A stretch of DNA of 38,448 nucleotides from a bacterium. GTDB lineage: Bacteria; Patescibacteriota; Minisyncoccia; Phycocordibacterales; CALRBL01. The stretch spans positions 1-38,448 of the forward strand of contig JAIYEG010000009.1 in assembly GCA_027487075.1 (NCBI GenBank). Direction: 5' to 3'. Within the stretch, counting starts at the first letter, position 1. Each line of letters opens with the position of its first letter. Below the pieces are notes generated by a model that was not told the origin of the DNA, searched no databases, and saw nothing but the letters and a program-made list of their open reading frames with translations. A program made the translations under genes and the position numbers. This document shows positions 31,907-38,448 of the stretch, one piece after another.

Positions 31907-32581
31907 TTAAAGCTTGATATAGGTATTGTTCCGAGAGTGCCTGAACTCCGCTGGCATCTCAGCAGTATAGAAAACATGCGCTTTTTTTCCTAATGCAGAC
32001 GCAAGGGAGGCAGTGCCGGTAACGAGGCAGTAGATATCTTTTGCTGAAGCGAGTATGTCGATAAAATCATACAGTGATCGTGCTTGGATGAATCCAGAGA
32101 AGTGCGTAGTCGGGATCGAGTTATTGCGCAAGGTGAACTGCAAGTCGATTGAAAGATCATGAGATGAGAAGTATGTATCAACCTTGTGTGCATTCACTAA
32201 TCCGGCATTTGAGAGGTAGTTAGGGTCATATACGGTCTTGCCTATAACTTCGGGAACTAGTATCGGCTTATAGTGTAATTCTGGTTCGTGGAACCTTTTT
32301 CCATCATCAAGCCCGAGGTTGAGCATGATACGGTCAAGAAGATTCTCATCAGTATTCGTCGGACGAGCATCCGCAACATGCACTCCTTCTTTATCAGTAA
32401 AGCCGTCAACAAAGGGGTTCAATTCCCATATAAGGTGCTTATACTCTGCATTTCTAAAATCAGACTTATTAGATATAAGAACTTCTTTATATCCAAGCTC
32501 CTTTGCGATGCGAGGGATATGACTGTAGAAGAGATGGTCCCCAAGCCCTCCGTATTTAATTTGAAGAATCAGGGTGTCCAT
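31907..32581 (-). CDS. Putative glycosyltransferase (GT9/heptosyltransferase-like)
   Basis: The 224-residue protein starts with TLILQIKYGGLGDHLFYSHIPRIAKELG, a glycine-rich N-terminal loop like that of GT-B enzymes of the GT9 type. YDFIDILASAKDIYCLVTGTASLASALGKKAHVFYT has the C-terminal donor-site pattern, with a small-residue loop and A-S-A-L-G-K. It is shorter than normal GT9 enzymes (about 330-350), so the family label is tentative. A TATCAT on the minus strand lies 8 nt before the start. Confidence 0.55.
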   Translation of the reverse strand: MDTLILQIKYGGLGDHLFYSHIPRIAKELGYKEVLISNKSDFRNAEYKHLIWELNPFVDGFTDKEGVHVADARPTNTDENLLDRIMLNLGLDDGKRFHEPELHYKPILVPEVIGKTVYDPNYLSNAGLVNAHKVDTYFSSHDLSIDLQFTLRNNSIPTTHFSGFIQARSLYDFIDILASAKDIYCLVTGTASLASALGKKAHVFYTAEMPAEFRHSRNNTYIKL

Positions 32582-32702
32582 GGTTGCTTATGATAAGTGG
32601 TTGTAGATGCTGTGTCTTTCTTCTGAAGCTTGCAGTATGCCAGCGTTCTCTCCAGCGATATAGGGTTTTCTTATATAGCTTCATGCAGATCTTCTTAAGC
32701 AT
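32556..32702 (-). CDS. Possible small basic protein, doubtful
   Basis: The gap of 113 nt between two cluster genes contains an open frame of 48 codons starting at 32702 (MLKKICMKLYKKTLYRW). It overlaps the FkbM gene by 8 nt and the next gene by 26 nt. The product is very basic (many Lys and Arg). It may be a real small protein, the tail of a lost gene, or chance; the gap holds no other recognisable feature except the -10-like TATCAT near 32590-32595. Confidence 0.2.
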   Translation of the reverse strand: MLKKICMKLYKKTLYRWRERWHTASFRRKTQHLQPLIISNHGHPDSSN

Positions 32703-33495
32703 GGAGTTTCGGTCTTATTGCTCGCTTGATATTTTCTTTGACGCTTCTCATAAATGAGTGCAGGGGAAACAATACTTTATTCTTGAGTGAGAGCCATACC
32801 TTCAAAAGAGGACGATTGCTCAGCATGTTCCTATTGATGAATACTGCATCTCCTGCATATGGACCAAAGTTCGTAAAATATCCAAGAAGGAATCCTTGGC
32901 TATTCATGAAGGAAATGATGTCTGTTGCAAGTGGTTGTCCCTTGTATATTTCCATAAACTCAACTTCCGTATGTATGATGCCGATGTCTCGTATGCGGTC
33001 TTCAAGCCCTTTGAGAGCCATAAGTTCAGCGCCTTGAATATCCATCCAAACGATATCGACATGCTCTATGTTTTTTTCCTTGAAAAAAGACGCGAGTGTG
33101 ACAGTCTGTACGGTTATTTCCTTTTGAGCATACTGCTCGATTGGATAGTTGCCTGATGCTTGAAGCAAAGATGATGCGCCCGGGTTTCCATCTTTCCAAT
33201 CGCTCTTTGTCTTTTCTGGATCAATAGGGAAAAAAGAGATCGTGCCATTCTTGTCGCTCACCGCTTTTTCAATTGTCTCGATCTGACCTATTCCTAACGT
33301 ATTGCTTTTCCAGAGGGGAACTGTTGCTGGGTTGCATTCGAATGAGTAAATGCGTGCGTTTTGAAAAAAGTGATGAAGTGCCTTTGTTTCAACACCGTCT
33401 CTTGCACCGATTTCAAGAATTGTCTTGATGTCTTGGGGAGAAGAAAACTTGCTGCTAATAGCGACAAGTTTATCAATATGCGGTTCGTAATTCAT
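32695..33495 (-). CDS. FkbM-family methyltransferase
   Basis: The 266-residue protein has SAM-binding motif I in TILEIGARDGVETKAL, an acidic end of strand 2 (IYSFECNP) and the FkbM-typical VDIVWMDIQGAELMALKGLE followed by IHTEVEF. FkbM enzymes O-methylate sugars or polyketides; in glycan clusters they usually modify a sugar residue. Complete and of usual length. The start lies 6 nt behind a TAAAAT that overlaps the upstream gene's stop. Confidence 0.85.
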   Translation of the reverse strand: MNYEPHIDKLVAISSKFSSPQDIKTILEIGARDGVETKALHHFFQNARIYSFECNPATVPLWKSNTLGIGQIETIEKAVSDKNGTISFFPIDPEKTKSDWKDGNPGASSLLQASGNYPIEQYAQKEITVQTVTLASFFKEKNIEHVDIVWMDIQGAELMALKGLEDRIRDIGIIHTEVEFMEIYKGQPLATDIISFMNSQGFLLGYFTNFGPYAGDAVFINRNMLSNRPLLKVWLSLKNKVLFPLHSFMRSVKENIKRAIRPKLHA

Positions 33496-33501
33496 GCGGC
33501 T

Positions 33502-33507
33502 ATTTTA
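33502..33507 (-). promoter_or_regulatory. -10-like element over the stop of the upstream gene
   Basis: On the minus strand TAAAAT (preceded by TGG) covers the TAA of the upstream glycosyltransferase gene and ends 6 nt before the FkbM ATG at 33495. Confidence 0.4.
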
Positions 33508-34449
33508 CCACACCAGTAGCTTTTTTATGAGCTTCTTAAACCAGCCTTTTCTCCATGTTTTCTTGCTCAAAAGGGTCTTTTCAAGGAGTTCGTCAGTGCT
33601 TATGTCAAAATGTGAAAGATATAAATCAGCGAATGCCTGAGCCTGCTTTTTCAGCGAAAGCTCCCCTACCACGTATTCTCGGGGAGAGAACTTCTGGTAA
33701 GACTGTTCCATCTGCGTGACTGCTGTATCCACGTGCTCTAAATCAGAAATAATTCCGCATTCTGAAGACCAGTAAGGTGCGCAAGATGCTCCGGCCTCAT
33801 CTGGTGATGAGTGCTTCTTTTCGAGTAGTAGTACTGGCATATCGCATGACAGTGTTTCTAAGAGCGCGATCCCTTGGCTCTCGTAGCCTCCAAGCCATAT
33901 AGCGTAGCGAGAAGTGGCGAGCGCCTTTCTGAACTCTTCCTCTTTGTAGGACCCATACACAAAAACCGTACAGGCAATTCCTTTTGAGGCGAGGATGTGC
34001 TCGACTGTCTTCTGTTCTTCAGCGGCTCTATTCTTAACGTAGAGCAAAACACCTGTGCGTGTTTCGTGCGATGTTGTGAAGAGTTCTGTGTCTATGCCTG
34101 AAGGATACGCCGCAAGCGCCGACCGATCGTATCCTTTGCGTTTCCAAATATCAATAACATTCTGGGATGGATGAATGTAAAGTGCTCGGGAAAGATCGAT
34201 GTCCGCTGGTATGTTTTCTGGATTAACAAAAAGATTGGGTCCTATGATGATAGAGATGCGAGAAGGGAGATCCTTGATGAATGGCAAAGCAGATACGTCA
34301 TCATGTATCCAGAGCTGATTAGTAGCATCTAGCGATCTATTGATGACGTATGGATACCCAGCCTGTTCCAAGCCTTTGATCAAGTTTGCAACGACTTTTT
34401 TGGGTCCTCGCGTCCGTCCGTCTAAAGATGTGGTGATGATGTTTATCAT
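33505..34449 (-). CDS. Glycosyltransferase of GT-B type (family 4-like)
   Basis: The start at 34449 (MINIITTSLDGRTRGPKKVV) overlaps the upstream stop in ATGA; the product has 314 residues. GT4 pattern: N-terminal RGPKKVVANLIKGLEQAG acceptor-site loop, and in the C-terminal half LLYVKNRAAEEQKTV, TVFVYGSYKEEEF and the donor-site YESQGIALLETLSCDMPVLLLE. The E-x7-E motif appears as E-S-Q-G-I-A-L-L-E. It transfers sugars from nucleotide donors; the specificity is unknown. The protein is cytoplasmic with a basic C-terminus (KKTWRKGWFKKLIKKLL) that may touch the membrane. Confidence 0.78.
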   Translation of the reverse strand: MINIITTSLDGRTRGPKKVVANLIKGLEQAGYPYVINRSLDATNQLWIHDDVSALPFIKDLPSRISIIIGPNLFVNPENIPADIDLSRALYIHPSQNVIDIWKRKGYDRSALAAYPSGIDTELFTTSHETRTGVLLYVKNRAAEEQKTVEHILASKGIACTVFVYGSYKEEEFRKALATSRYAIWLGGYESQGIALLETLSCDMPVLLLEKKHSSPDEAGASCAPYWSSECGIISDLEHVDTAVTQMEQSYQKFSPREYVVGELSLKKQAQAFADLYLSHFDISTDELLEKTLLSKKTWRKGWFKKLIKKLLVW

Positions 34450-35690
34450 TTGAGTAGCGCCTCGTCTATCCATGTTTGGAATCGATCGATATTATTCTTT
34501 ATGAGGAATACCTCCTCTGCTTTTGATCGTGCCAACTTTCCCATCGCCTCTAGCGTTCCATTATTCTTAGCTGCAATCATTTCACTCATATATGAAGCAT
34601 ACTGTTGTATATCATCTTTTTCTGCAACTCTGCTGAATGCAGGATCAAGGTATTCAAGGTGAGCATTCCATATGTGTGAACGATGGGTGATGACTGGTTT
34701 ACCTGAGAGGAGTGCTTCAATGATGTTGAGTCCGCATGATTCGCCGTCGTATCTAAAGTGTGCCAGTATATCAATTGCTGCATGAAATGCCCAAACCTTT
34801 TCTTCATCTGATGTTGGCTCAAGAAAATGAATGTTGGGGATGAGTTCATTAGTCACAATAGAGATAAGTTGTGGTGGTGGTGACTGAATTATGAAATGAG
34901 TATGAGGGTATTCTTTAATCACATCTTTAAATGCTTTGATGGCAATAGGATCAAAGATATCATCGCTTGCTCGTCCGATTCTTCCAAATACTACCGCATC
35001 ATCAGGTATTTCTAATTTTTTTCGAAGGAGCGAGCCGTTAGTGCGTGAGTTTGATGAAGGACCTTCGGATGGTATATACATGACTTCAGTGCGTTCTTTT
35101 GCAACAAGTGGGATAATTTTATGTTGTACCTCTTTTGATATTGCTACATGTTTTATAATATTTTTTTGAAGGCTTGGTGAACCAAAAATATTTATCATGA
35201 TAATAGGAATATTCCGTATAGTGTTGATTGGGTACTCACTGTAGCCGCTCCCAGCCGTAACGATTATATCGACGTGATGTGTATTGATAACCTCAGAAAG
35301 AGTAGGGTGCATGTCGGTAATAAAAAACGGATATGATCGTTCTAATGAACTAGCTGTAAATTGAATGAAGGTAATATCGTTGTTTTCGAGATAGGGTTTC
35401 CTTCCTATGCCACGCATATCAGAATACATCACAACAATCCTATATTTTTTATGATCAACATGCTTCGCTAGAATTTGCAGAAATTTTTCTGTGCCCCCAA
35501 AACTTAGGAGAGAAAGATGATAAAAAAGTATGCACGTTCTCCCGTCTTTTATTAAAGGGGGAGTTTGGCTTGGGTGTCGTCCTTCTCTAATACTGCTCAC
35601 AATGCTGTAAAAAAATTCATAAGATCCATATAGTCCCTTCTTTAAAGGAAGTGGAAAGTGTCTCACGATGTTTTTTATATATTGCTTCAT
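34446..35690 (-). CDS. Glycosyltransferase family 4
   Basis: The 414-residue GT-B enzyme has the N-terminal SFGGTEKFLQILAKHVD acceptor loop, VVFGRIGRASDDIFDPIAIKAF at the domain junction and YDGESCGLNIIEALLSGKPVI in the donor site (E-x7-E). It is a typical retaining GT4 used in surface polysaccharide synthesis. The start overlaps the stop of the upstream gene (ATGA), as does its own end with the next gene, indicating translational coupling. Confidence 0.85.
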   Translation of the reverse strand: MKQYIKNIVRHFPLPLKKGLYGSYEFFYSIVSSIREGRHPSQTPPLIKDGRTCILFYHLSLLSFGGTEKFLQILAKHVDHKKYRIVVMYSDMRGIGRKPYLENNDITFIQFTASSLERSYPFFITDMHPTLSEVINTHHVDIIVTAGSGYSEYPINTIRNIPIIMINIFGSPSLQKNIIKHVAISKEVQHKIIPLVAKERTEVMYIPSEGPSSNSRTNGSLLRKKLEIPDDAVVFGRIGRASDDIFDPIAIKAFKDVIKEYPHTHFIIQSPPPQLISIVTNELIPNIHFLEPTSDEEKVWAFHAAIDILAHFRYDGESCGLNIIEALLSGKPVITHRSHIWNAHLEYLDPAFSRVAEKDDIQQYASYMSEMIAAKNNGTLEAMGKLARSKAEEVFLIKNNIDRFQTWIDEALLK

Positions 35691-36607
35691 GAAAATAATC
35701 TACTATATATTCCCTTAAGATATATAAGTACAAAAGGATAGATTTTTGGATGAGGTTCTCGGTGTGTCTTTTCTAAAAAAAGAGTGTGCAACCTTGGTAT
35801 CCCCCAGATGTCTAATTCTTCAAAAGTTTCAATTCCATGTGTGTTAAAGAGTTGTTCGATTGAGTTGAGATGCCAGCTTGGTTGGTCCGTCCGTGTCACA
35901 CTCACCATGTGAGGTGTCCATTCTGAGGGGATATTTTTTGTGATCACTTTCTCGGTGTCTTTTGTAATGCTATACATATGATTTATGCGTCGAGGACTTC
36001 GCTTAGTTTCGATGAGTTCATTGCATCGATACCACGCCTGCTTGAAAAGTGCGCTCTCAAAATTAACAAATTGAAAATGGAGTACCACCCCCTCCGATTC
36101 ATCGATAGTTATAACATTGGTGTGAGGTCCTGGAGTTCGATGTTCTGAGAACACTTTATCTTCAAATGCAAGGTTGGGTGCATCGCACACTATGATATCT
36201 TTGAAATTATTCCCCCACGGTGCATCAACTCGTTCTGTGTCGAGTGATTTCCAGAGAGTGACCCATCGAAATGCAATTTTTTGACCGGGTTCGAGTGATG
36301 CGATGCGCTCTCGTGCGTGATGTACAAACGTCCCACTTATGATTTCGTCGGCATCAAGCCAAATAAAGTGTGTCCCACCTCTTTTTCGCCCTTCATTAAG
36401 GAGAAGGGTGCGTTTTTGAGACATATTTACTGATTGAGAAGTACTGTTGAGTATATGGACGCCAGCATCCTTTAGTATTTGTTCGGTTTCATCAGTTGAT
36501 TGGTCGTTAAGTGCGATGATCTCATCTACTAACGGTTGTACAGATGATAGATATGTGGGAAGTATCCACGCTTCATTTTTAACAGGAAGGAGAGCGATAA
36601 TTTTCAT
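35687..36607 (-). CDS. Family 2 glycosyltransferase
   Basis: The 306-residue protein has the GT-A start IIALLPVKNEAWILPTYLSSV, EIIALNDQSTDETEQIL, and the metal-binding D-A-D in HFIWLDADEI. LLPVKNE variants are common in GT2 enzymes acting on protein- or lipid-linked glycans. Flanked by ATGA overlaps on both sides, so co-translated within the glycan cluster. Donor and acceptor unknown. Confidence 0.85.
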   Translation of the reverse strand: MKIIALLPVKNEAWILPTYLSSVQPLVDEIIALNDQSTDETEQILKDAGVHILNSTSQSVNMSQKRTLLLNEGRKRGGTHFIWLDADEIISGTFVHHARERIASLEPGQKIAFRWVTLWKSLDTERVDAPWGNNFKDIIVCDAPNLAFEDKVFSEHRTPGPHTNVITIDESEGVVLHFQFVNFESALFKQAWYRCNELIETKRSPRRINHMYSITKDTEKVITKNIPSEWTPHMVSVTRTDQPSWHLNSIEQLFNTHGIETFEELDIWGIPRLHTLFLEKTHREPHPKIYPFVLIYLKGIYSRLFS

Positions 36608-37278
36608 GAAAGTAAAGCAAGATATTTTTTGATGAGTCCACGGTGCGAATGATGAGGTATTTTCTTAATAAAAAATACCATACGTGTAAGGAGAGATTGG
36701 TGGTGTTTCTTTTCTTTATCCCAGAAGTACAAAATTTCAGTATTGCCGCCACGATTAGTAATACCTGGAAGTGCATACGATGGATCAAGTGAGTCAAATG
36801 AATGTCGATCATAGCGCCACACATGCTCGTCACACTCTTTCCACGAGTCTTTGTACGGTACGATGATGAAAAAGCGTTTTCGTGCACGTTTCAGAAGTTG
36901 CTGCGCAAGGGTGTGAGGATCTTCAACGTGTTCAAATGTATGAGTACTAATGATGGTATCTGCTTCTAGGTTCTTATTCATGTATTCATCAACTGTCATG
37001 AAAGTGATTGAAGGATATTTTTGCTTATTTGTTTCAATGATCGAAGATGAAATATCTACTCCCATCACCGCCGTGAGGTGGTGTCGAGTCGAGGCTTTAT
37101 AAAGCGGTTCCCCATTTCCGCAACCATAGTCTGTATATTGACCATCAAAAAGGTGAAGATTGAGTGCGGTATTGTAAAATTCAATATTCTGATAGCTATC
37201 ATATAGTTCTGGGCTAGCTTGAAATACCTTATCGAAGTGCTCGCCGGTGTTTATATTTTCTTTTCGAATTCGTTTCAT
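36604..37278 (-). CDS. Class I SAM-dependent methyltransferase
   Basis: The start at 37278 (MKRIRKENINTGEHFDKVF) overlaps the upstream stop in ATGA; a longer frame upstream to 37431 would lie inside the neighbouring gene. The 224-residue protein has SAM motif I as TDYGCGNGEPL, an acidic strand-2 end (VMGVDIS) and DTIISTHTFEHVEDPHTLA, typical of Methyltransf_11/UbiE-type folds. In a glycan cluster it likely methylates a sugar or acts on a lipid-linked intermediate; this is inference. The C-terminal part is basic and aromatic-rich. Confidence 0.82.
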   Translation of the reverse strand: MKRIRKENINTGEHFDKVFQASPELYDSYQNIEFYNTALNLHLFDGQYTDYGCGNGEPLYKASTRHHLTAVMGVDISSSIIETNKQKYPSITFMTVDEYMNKNLEADTIISTHTFEHVEDPHTLAQQLLKRARKRFFIIVPYKDSWKECDEHVWRYDRHSFDSLDPSYALPGITNRGGNTEILYFWDKEKKHHQSLLTRMVFFIKKIPHHSHRGLIKKYLALLS

Positions 37279-37979
37279 TTGTGTATGTGGTATGTAGTGT
37301 ATATCTTCTTGTTTTCTTCTGCTAGAGCTGAGTTTCGACTTCCGCTGAGGCTTGTACCTTGGTTTATGAATGTTCCAGCAATGTGTTGCCCCTTTATAAA
37401 AGCACCTTTTTTTGATGCTCTGATACACCATTCAAAGTCACCCGCAATGCGGAATGTCTCATCAAAACCACCCACGGTATTATAAAAATTTTTAGAAAAC
37501 ATAAAAAATGGCCCACAATGCATTGATTGGCCAAATTCAACAGTATCAAATGGTGGAGGTTGTATGATGCGTGATTTAACTAAAACCGGAAGAGATCCAA
37601 GAAGAATGTATCGTTTGTATCTAAAAGGGAAATATACCAATGTTGAATATTGCTCAAGAAGAGTAATTCCTTCAATAAGTGCCTTTGTGAATCGTATATC
37701 GTCAACATTCCAAAATGTTACTACTTGTCCACGAGATGAGTTTACACCTCTATTCCAGCTTGCATACAAACTTTCACGAGGTGTGTTGATGATAGTGAGA
37801 TTGTGTGTCGATGAAAGAAGTTCGGCTTCCACGATTGATGGATCGTTGGCAACTACAATATGTTCAAATGAAACTCCTGATGTCTGGAGTTCATCGTGAA
37901 CTGTTTTGACGCGCTTAATAAACGTAGGTAAAAAAGTTTCAGACCTATATAAGGAAGTAATAATCGTAAGTTTACACAT
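37275..37979 (-). CDS. Family 2-like glycosyltransferase
   Basis: The start at 37979 (MCKLTIITSLYRSETFLPTFI) gives 234 residues and overlaps the upstream gene by 8 nt. GT2 features: TIITSLYRSETF, HIVVANDPS, ESLYASWNRGVNSSRGQVVTFWNVDD (the metal motif appears as N-V-D-D) and VGGFDETFRIAGDFEWCIRASKKG, the usual C-terminal acceptor motif. It is short but has the conserved GT-A order. The downstream methyltransferase overlaps it in ATGA. Confidence 0.78.
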   Translation of the reverse strand: MCKLTIITSLYRSETFLPTFIKRVKTVHDELQTSGVSFEHIVVANDPSIVEAELLSSTHNLTIINTPRESLYASWNRGVNSSRGQVVTFWNVDDIRFTKALIEGITLLEQYSTLVYFPFRYKRYILLGSLPVLVKSRIIQPPPFDTVEFGQSMHCGPFFMFSKNFYNTVGGFDETFRIAGDFEWCIRASKKGAFIKGQHIAGTFINQGTSLSGSRNSALAEENKKIYTTYHIHK

Positions 37980-38448
37980 GTTTGAAAAAGAGGGTTGATG
38001 CAGTATTTTGAACGTCAGTGATGTTGATACTCTCAATGCAAGGAGCGGGAGACTCTGGATCTAGTGTGTTTCGGCATTCCCATTCATCCCACTCGCAGGT
38101 GCTTGTGGTGCTGTATACAATTTTATGTAGTGAGGGATCACCATAAGGGAAAAATGCACCGAACGCACCTTTGCCCATTATGCATAGAGTGGGTACCTGT
38201 AGTCCAGCCGCAAGATGAAGGATACCCGTATCATTTCCTATGTAGCCCGCACTAAGTTTTATAAGTCCAGCAAGGGTAAATATATCGGTTGTACCACTTA
38301 AATTGAGAGGGTGTGATGTTGTGAGCGAAGTAATGTCATCAGCAAGTTTTTTTTCTGAAGAAGAACCAGTAATGACTACACGCATCTGATGCTCAGCAAT
38401 ATAATCGGCAATTTTTGCAAATTTTTCTGTAGGCCATCTTTTGTATGC
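37972..38448 (-). CDS. GT9 family glycosyltransferase (heptosyltransferase-like), C-terminal part, cut by the window edge
   Basis: The frame is open from the right edge and gives 158 residues to a TAA at 37974-37972. KRWPTEKFAKIADYI-AEH and RVVITGSSSEKKLADDI lead into LAGLIKLSAGYIGNDTGILHLAAGLQVPTLCIMG, the ADP-heptose/GT9 donor-site signature with the conserved D in GNDTG. C-terminal cysteines (CEWDEWEC, PCIESI) are typical of heptosyltransferase-like tails. The N-terminal acceptor domain lies beyond the window. In a monoderm-like CPR cell the substrate is unlikely to be LPS core. Confidence 0.85.
   Translation of the reverse strand, partial: AYKRWPTEKFAKIADYIAEHQMRVVITGSSSEKKLADDITSLTTSHPLNLSGTTDIFTLAGLIKLSAGYIGNDTGILHLAAGLQVPTLCIMGKGAFGAFFPYGDPSLHKIVYSTTSTCEWDEWECRNTLDPESPAPCIESINITDVQNTASTLFFKHV

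Overview
The window looks like a chromosome segment of an ultra-small CPR/Patescibacteria bacterium, most likely the Parcubacteria (Paceibacteria) group. The clues are a compact monoderm-type type IV pilus operon (PilM-N-O-B-T-C, pilins and prepilin peptidase, with no secretin gene in view), a reduced gene set with 4-bp ATGA overlaps, an almost complete lack of Shine-Dalgarno sequences, and many genes whose start codon lies 6-8 nt behind a TATACT-like -10 element, which suggests leaderless mRNAs. TGA is used as an ordinary stop, so this is not one of the UGA-recoding CPR lineages. The taxonomic call is inference from gene content.

Region 1 (1-1790) is an accessory island: the end of an IS transposase, a tRNA-Ser gene with the very unusual anticodon ACT, an A+T-rich gene for an AbiU2/HEPN-like protein (candidate RNase/defence factor), and the C-terminal remnant of a serine recombinase that abuts the 3' end of a nitroreductase gene.

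Region 2 (1786-6566) holds the nitroreductase, a secreted Ig-like protein, a DUF1189-like membrane protein, an FAD-dependent amine-oxidase-like protein and a ComF-like phosphoribosyltransferase.

Region 3 (6596-17824) is the type IV pilus locus: pilM, pilN-like, pilO-like, a very small PilP-like protein, pilB, a stand-alone receiver protein, pilT, pilC, the major pilin with its own promoter and terminator, a second pilin-like protein, pilD (carrying a 16-T homopolymer) and four minor pilins/PilX-like proteins. Together these would assemble (PilB), retract (PilT), process (PilD) and anchor (PilM/N/O/C) a pilus that could serve attachment to a host cell or DNA uptake; the ComF-like gene next door fits DNA uptake.

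Region 4 (17834-27364) is housekeeping: ligA, gatC, gatA, a membrane protein with a HEPN-like R-x4-H motif, divergent tRNA-fMet and tRNA-Met, radC, an Mpl-type ligase, a histidine kinase/receiver pair and rsmI. Region 5 (27358-30285) has a membrane-anchored protein of unknown function, predicted to fold as a TIM barrel, divergent from a VirD4/TraD-like ATPase with a long Pro/Ser-rich tail.

Region 6 (30274-38448, minus strand) is a surface glycan cluster: glycosyltransferases of GT2, GT4, GT11 (fucosyltransferase-like) and GT9 type, plus an FkbM and a class-I SAM methyltransferase. Most genes are joined by 4-bp overlaps and the cluster runs off the right edge.
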